Source: DASUPK01 sp036520315
GTDB taxonomy: Bacteria > Actinomycetota > Thermoleophilia > Solirubrobacterales > 70-9
Direction of reading: 5' to 3'
Length of the DNA stretch: 10,114 nucleotides
NCBI GenBank assembly: GCA_036520315.1
Contig: DATDJZ010000063.1
Span: 1-10,114, forward strand
This document shows positions 6,940-10,114 of this stretch, piece by piece. The position numbers and the translations under genes are program-made. Within the stretch, counting starts at the first letter, position 1; the number at the start of each line of letters is the position of its first letter. Under the pieces are notes generated by a model. The model saw only the letters and a program-made list of their open reading frames with translations. It was not told where the DNA came from and made no database searches.

Positions 6940-7356
6940 CTAGGAGACGATCTGCACGACCACGGTGCGCTCCCGCGGGCGATCGTCGAAGTCGATCAAC
7001 ACGAGCTGCTGCCAGGTCCCTAGTGCGAGACGGCCGCCCGTCACCGGAAGCTGGTCGGAGGCGCCGATCAGGGAGGCGCGCTGGTGGGCGTGCGAGTTGG
7101 TGTCGCGGTTGAGCCGGTTGTGCTCGTAGTCGCCCTCGACCGGGACCAGCCGGTCCAACAGCGCGCGCAGGTCGGCGATGCCGCCCGGCTCGAACTCCAT
7201 GGTCGTGATCGCGGCCGTCGACCCTCGGACGAACACAGTCACCAGTCCATCGTCGATCGGTCCCTGGGCCACGACCTCCTGCACCTCCGCGCTGATGTCG
7301 ACGACGTCCGTATCCCCCTGAGTCGCGAGCCGAAGATCCGCAGTGTGAACGGCCAC
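6940..7356 (-). CDS. YjbQ family (UPF0047) protein, secondary thiamine-phosphate synthase type
   Basis: This 138-aa cytoplasmic protein is the usual length for the family. YjbQ proteins have been described as having weak thiamine-phosphate synthase activity; their true role is unclear. Conserved features seen are DVVDISAEV (17-25), GSTAAITTMEFEPG (45-58), NSHAHQRASLIG (87-98), LPVTGGRLALGTWQ (103-116) and a closing DFDDRPRERTVVVQI (122-136). The GSTAAI segment replaces the HTTA seen in the better-known branch, so it belongs to a variant subgroup. GTG 7356 is chosen because the family starts just there. It has no Shine-Dalgarno site, but a -10 box eight bases upstream suggests a leaderless message. 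The second HdeD gene ends 31 bases upstream, so read-through is also possible. Confidence 0.9.
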   Translation of the reverse strand: MAVHTADLRLATQGDTDVVDISAEVQEVVAQGPIDDGLVTVFVRGSTAAITTMEFEPGGIADLRALLDRLVPVEGDYEHNRLNRDTNSHAHQRASLIGASDQLPVTGGRLALGTWQQLVLIDFDDRPRERTVVVQIVS

Positions 7357-7364
7357 GCCGCCGC

Positions 7365-7392
7365 ACGCTAGCGGACGTCTCCGTGCGTCAGG
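7365..7392 (-). promoter_or_regulatory. Candidate promoter for the YjbQ gene overlapping the HdeD stop codon
   Basis: On the minus strand, CCTGAC (7392-7387) and TAGCGT (7370-7365) are separated by 16 bases and resemble -35 and -10 boxes. The -10 ends eight bases before GTG 7356, so the message would be leaderless. The TGA inside the -35 box is the stop codon of the upstream HdeD-family gene. Both boxes are imperfect. Confidence 0.35.
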
Positions 7393-7948
7393 GCCTCGTC
7401 ACCTCTCGCCTGACCGTGTGCAGGCTCCAGCCCACGGCGAACATGCCGATGCCGTTGAGGATGAACCCGAGACCGACGAGCAACGCGAGCGTGGCGAAGC
7501 CGATGTTCGGATCGGAGACGATCACGATCCCGGCGAGCAGCTCCACCGCTCCGGCGAAGATGTTCCAGCCGCGGTTCTCATCCACCTCGAAGGCGGCGAC
7601 CACGCGAAGCACGCCGACCGCAATCAGCCAGATCCCGATCAGCAAGGCGACCGCCGCCACCCCTCCGATGGGATGGCGGATGAGCAGGACCCCGACGATC
7701 GCGGTGAGCACCCCGAGCAGCGCGAGCGATCCGCGGCTCTGGGTGCCGCGCATCAGGGAGGCCGCCAGCTCGAGGATCCCGTCGAGGAGCAGGAAGATCC
7801 CCGCGATCACCGCCAGCGTCGCCAGGCTGTCGCCCGGCTTGATCAGGATGATGATCCCCGCCGCGATGCTGAGCACCCCGACGAGCAGAAGCAGCCACCA
7901 CCCTCCGGTGGCCGCGCGCACGTCGCCAGTAGTCACTTGATCAACCAT
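7388..7948 (-). CDS. HdeD family (DUF308) six-helix membrane protein, copy 2
   Basis: This 186-aa paralogue of the 3627-4181 gene has the same three-times-two helix design. The units start at about 23 (GVLSIAAGIIILIKP), 79 (GVLTAIVGVLLIRHP) and 132 (AGAVELLAGIVIVSDP). The last unit, PNIGFATLALLVGLGFILNG, is very close to PDIGLATLALLAGIGFIVRG in copy 1. The C-terminus is basic and cytoplasmic (HTVRREVTRP). ATG 7948 is supported by GAGGAGG (7953-7959) four bases upstream. It is divergent from the potassium channel gene and lies directly upstream of the YjbQ gene. The acid-resistance link comes from E. coli HdeD only and should not be assumed here. Confidence 0.9.
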   Translation of the reverse strand: MVDQVTTGDVRAATGGWWLLLLVGVLSIAAGIIILIKPGDSLATLAVIAGIFLLLDGILELAASLMRGTQSRGSLALLGVLTAIVGVLLIRHPIGGVAAVALLIGIWLIAVGVLRVVAAFEVDENRGWNIFAGAVELLAGIVIVSDPNIGFATLALLVGLGFILNGIGMFAVGWSLHTVRREVTRP

Positions 7949-8147
7949 CTCTCCTCCTCACTCTCCATCGGTTGGCTCGATCTCACCCGGCCGCCAGCGG
8001 CCGTCGTCAGGATCTCCAGCGATCTCACGCAGGCCCGGGCCGGGACCGAGCCCAAACCCGGCGGCGTGGGCACGAATGTCGCAGCCGCGGAGACATGAAT
8101 CAGCCGCGTCACAGGGAATTCCACGGGGTTGGCGAAAGGCCCAAACG
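7949..8147. promoter_or_regulatory. Divergent intergenic region between HdeD copy 2 and the potassium channel gene
   Basis: About 127-200 bases, depending on the channel start. It contains the HdeD ribosome site, a 9-base direct repeat CGATCTCAC (7978-7986 and 8020-8028, 42 bases apart), a further GATCTC at 8011-8016, and a small inverted repeat GGCCG/CGGCC (7989-8002). No -10/-35 pair is convincing in either direction. The GATCTC copies could be binding sites or chance. Confidence 0.3.
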
Positions 8148-8549
8148 GTGTTCTCACTAGTCCTTGCATTCCGCGGGCTACGGCGAGCCGTCGTGGCGGT
8201 CTGGCGCGACCCCGAGACCAAGGCCCTGCCCTTCGTCGCCGGCGCCCTGGTCCTCACGGGGACGCTCTTCTACTGGCGCACCGAGGACTGGACCATCATC
8301 CAGGCACTCTACTTCTCGGTCGTGACGCTGACCACCGTCGGCTACGGAGACTTCACGCCGACCAGCGCCGGCACGCAGATCTTCACGATCATCTACATCC
8401 TCACCGGGCTCGGCGTCTTCGTGGCGCTGCTGGCCTCCGTCGCCGAGCAATACATCAAGCAGAAGTCCGAGGGCCCGGGTGCGAGGGAGCGTCTGCGCGC
8501 CCGGCGAAGCCGACGCCGGTCTCAAGGTGACGAACCAGCGGAGCAGTAG
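8148..8549 (+). CDS. Two-helix potassium channel (Ion_trans_2 type)
   Basis: This is a minimal pore subunit that would tetramerise in the membrane to pass K+. Counting from GTG 8148 (133 aa), helix 1 is about 27-43, the pore helix about 52-62, the selectivity filter TTVGYGD at 62-68, and helix 2 about 77-99. A short, very basic and disordered tail follows (RERLRARRSRRRSQ), with no RCK/TrkA-N regulatory domain. The frame is open back to ATG 8076, which would add 24 residues. Those codons are AT-rich at third positions (AGA, CAT, GAA, TCA, ATT, CCA) and ATG 8076 has no ribosome site. GTG 8148 has GAAAGG at 8133-8138, and GTG 8193 is another option. The filter makes the K+ assignment firm; gating is unknown. 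Confidence 0.88.
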   Translation: MFSLVLAFRGLRRAVVAVWRDPETKALPFVAGALVLTGTLFYWRTEDWTIIQALYFSVVTLTTVGYGDFTPTSAGTQIFTIIYILTGLGVFVALLASVAEQYIKQKSEGPGARERLRARRSRRRSQGDEPAEQ

Positions 8550-8568
8550 AACGCGCTCGTTCGGCTGT

Positions 8569-8599
8569 CCTTCTCCACCTGATACAAAGGGTGGTAAGG
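8569..8599 (+). promoter_or_regulatory. Imperfect hairpin in the leader of the last gene, overlapping its RBS
   Basis: CCTT-CT-CCACC (8569-8579) can pair with GGTGG-T-AAGG (8590-8599) around a ten-base AT-rich loop, with a small internal bulge. The right arm overlaps the AAGGGGG ribosome site (8596-8602) of the gene starting at 8609. It might limit translation or be a weak terminator after the channel gene; chance is also possible. Confidence 0.3.
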
Positions 8600-8608
8600 G
8601 GGTTGCTC

Positions 8609-10114
8609 ATGGATGAGCAGCCCCAATCACAGCGAGGGGAGAAGTTGGAAGCGTCCGAAAGTCCGCAAGGCCGGACCCCTAAGCCCGCCGGTGGCGAGCG
8701 CTCGGACGACCGCGCGGCGCAAGAGCCGAAGCATCGCCACCGCATCCTCGTCTGGGCCCTCGTCGTGCTCGCGTCGGTGGTGCTGCTCGTCTCGATGATC
8801 GCCAACTGGGTTCAGACTCAGGTCCTCGACAGCAACGAGTTCGCCAACAGCACCGAGGAGATCCTCCAGAACAAGGACGTCCAGGAGCAGCTCAGCATCT
8901 TCGCGGTCGATCAGCTCTACGCCAACATTGACGTCCAAGCCCAAATCGAGCAGAAGCTGCCGAGCGCGGCCCAGCCGCTCGCCGCTCCGGTCACGGCGGC
9001 GACCAGACAACTCGCCACGAACGTCGCGGAGACGGCGCTCGCCTCGCCTCGAGTTCAGCAACTCGTCGCCACCGCGATCTCTGGGGCGCAGCAGCGGTTC
9101 GTCAGCCTGATCGAGGACAAGGGCCAGTTCGTGTCGACGCAGGGCGGCGACGTCACCCTCGAATACGGGAGCTTCGTCGCCGACCTTGCCACCCGCCTGG
9201 GCGTCGACCCCTCGGCGATCTCCCAGATCCAGGCCTTCATCCAGCAGTACTCGACGGAGCTCAAGCAGCGCCTCACCACGATTCAGAGCAAGATCGAGTC
9301 GACGCGAGCAACTCTCTCGCAGGCGCAGGCGGGCACGCTCAGCCCGCAGGCGCAACAGAACCTCACGACTCTCGAAACGGATGCCGCGCAGCTCCGTGTG
9401 ACCGTCGCGAGCCTCGAGCAGAAGATCGCGGGCATCCAGCCGAAGGCTCCCGCCCAGCTCCAGAGCCGGTTGTCCGAGCTCCAGGGCCGCCTGGCCAACC
9501 TCGACAAGCGGCTGGCCACGGTGCAGCTACAGGCGGCCGCGGTACTCAAGGATCCAAGCCAGGCGAACATCCTCAAGCTCGACCCCACGCTCGCCTCGCT
9601 CCAGACGCGCGTCACCACCCTGCTCAACCGCCAGGCGGTTCAGCACCCCGGCGAGCTCGTCGTGATGAAGTCCAGCGGGCTAAGCGGGCTCCAGGACCTC
9701 GTCAGGGCGCTGCGGAACCTCGGCTTCGTGCTGCCGCTGCTGGCGCTCGTGCTGTACCTGGGCGCGATCTACCTGGCGAAGGGGTGGCGCCGCGAGACGC
9801 TGATGAGAGCCGGGGGCGGGATCCTGGGGGCCGCGCTGGTCATCCTGTTGGCGAGGCGCCTGCTCGGCAGCGCGGTCACCGATTCGGTAGCGAGTTCAGA
9901 TGCGGTCAAACCGGCCATCACCGCCGTCTGGAACATCATTTCCGGCGGCCTGCGCGAACGGGCGGTGTTCGTGCTCGTGATCGGGCTGGGGTTCATCGCC
10001 GGGGGGCTCCTGGCAGGGCCCGGCCGCCACGAGGTCGCCGTGCGGCGGTTCCTGGCGCCGTACCTACGCGAGCAGCCGGTTGTGGTCTATGCGGTTCTCG
10101 CCTTTGTCTTCCTG
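8609..10114 (+). CDS. Large membrane protein with extracytoplasmic coiled coil, 3'-truncated by window edge
   Basis: 502 codons are visible and the frame is still open at the right edge. ATG 8609 is preceded by AAGGGGG (8596-8602) six bases away. The layout is a charged, disordered cytoplasmic head (1-44), helix 1 (about 45-66), then an extracytoplasmic region beginning WVQTQVLDSNEFAN. Next is an amphipathic helical stretch, DVTLEYGSFVADLATRLGVD (181-200), and a long Gln/Leu-rich coiled coil (about 205-345). Further helices follow at about 371-390, 402-418, 452-471 and 488-502 and beyond. The first part and the C-terminal helices resemble a family of uncharacterised actinobacterial membrane proteins with a WVxTxVLDTxxF motif after helix 1. 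The coiled coil looks like an addition. No catalytic motif is seen. It follows the channel gene by 59 bases on the same strand. Confidence 0.85.
   Translation, partial: MDEQPQSQRGEKLEASESPQGRTPKPAGGERSDDRAAQEPKHRHRILVWALVVLASVVLLVSMIANWVQTQVLDSNEFANSTEEILQNKDVQEQLSIFAVDQLYANIDVQAQIEQKLPSAAQPLAAPVTAATRQLATNVAETALASPRVQQLVATAISGAQQRFVSLIEDKGQFVSTQGGDVTLEYGSFVADLATRLGVDPSAISQIQAFIQQYSTELKQRLTTIQSKIESTRATLSQAQAGTLSPQAQQNLTTLETDAAQLRVTVASLEQKIAGIQPKAPAQLQSRLSELQGRLANLDKRLATVQLQAAAVLKDPSQANILKLDPTLASLQTRVTTLLNRQAVQHPGELVVMKSSGLSGLQDLVRALRNLGFVLPLLALVLYLGAIYLAKGWRRETLMRAGGGILGAALVILLARRLLGSAVTDSVASSDAVKPAITAVWNIISGGLRERAVFVLVIGLGFIAGGLLAGPGRHEVAVRRFLAPYLREQPVVVYAVLAFVFL

Noticed and set aside
5891..7366. 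Long open frame (491 codons) on the minus strand, opposite the DUF389 gene and overlapping YjbQ in another frame
   Set aside because: Its translation is Arg/Gly/Asp/His-rich with no domain, typical of a shadow frame in GC-rich DNA; the plus-strand DUF389 and minus-strand YjbQ frames have clear family motifs.
7418..8098. 226-codon plus-strand frame opposite HdeD copy 2
   Set aside because: Composition dominated by Asp/Glu/Arg/His/Gln, the antisense of hydrophobic codons; HdeD on the other strand is clear.
8627..9355. 242-codon minus-strand frame opposite the coiled-coil membrane protein
   Set aside because: Low-complexity Arg/Leu/Asp composition; it mirrors the Gln/Leu/Ala codons of the real plus-strand gene, which runs open for 502 codons with helices and a ribosome site.
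1..10114. Search for tRNA, rRNA, CRISPR, insertion sequences, toxin-antitoxin or phage genes
   Set aside because: Reading the gaps on both strands shows no tRNA-like GTTCRA arm in context, no regularly spaced repeats, no transposase motif and no small gene pairs of toxin-antitoxin type.

Overview
The window is GC-rich (roughly two thirds G+C, with strong G/C at third codon positions) and densely coding. It has purine-rich Shine-Dalgarno sites on some genes and apparently leaderless GTG starts on others. This, together with the protein families, points to a high-GC Gram-positive bacterium (Actinomycetota). A deep lineage such as Thermoleophilia/Solirubrobacterales is my guess, and the sequence alone does not prove it. 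I see no tRNA, rRNA, CRISPR array, insertion sequence or phage gene, and no intergenic gap exceeds 300 bases.

Layout. Bases 2-2221 hold the C-terminal three quarters of uvrA (+), cut by the left edge. Next come a polytopic membrane protein with an HIHH motif (2290-3060, +) and a small four-helix DUF7144-like membrane protein (3170-3553, +). The latter follows a palindromic TTGACCGGTCAA element and ends at a strong hairpin terminator. Facing it on the minus strand are an HdeD/DUF308-type six-helix membrane protein (3627-4181) and, upstream of that, a ROK-family sugar kinase (4279-5286). The ROK gene starts 27 bases from a divergent left-handed beta-helix acyltransferase (5314-5919, +). A DUF389 membrane protein (6020-6928, +) converges on a YjbQ-family protein (6940-7356, -). 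A second HdeD paralogue lies just upstream of YjbQ (7388-7948, -). Divergent from it are a two-helix potassium channel (about 8148-8549, +) and a large membrane protein with a long coiled-coil extracytoplasmic region (8609 to the right edge, +, truncated).

How the genes fit together. This is not one pathway. Seven of the ten genes encode integral membrane proteins, most of unknown function. The rest are housekeeping or general metabolic genes: DNA excision repair, sugar phosphorylation, acyl transfer and a YjbQ enzyme. Gene order alternates between strands with short gaps, so most genes are probably transcribed singly or in pairs. I find no convincing evidence of a new defence, mobile or biosynthetic system. 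The items most worth a second look are the HIHH membrane protein, the coiled-coil insertion in the last gene, the palindrome at 3099-3122, and the very tight ROK/acyltransferase divergent junction.
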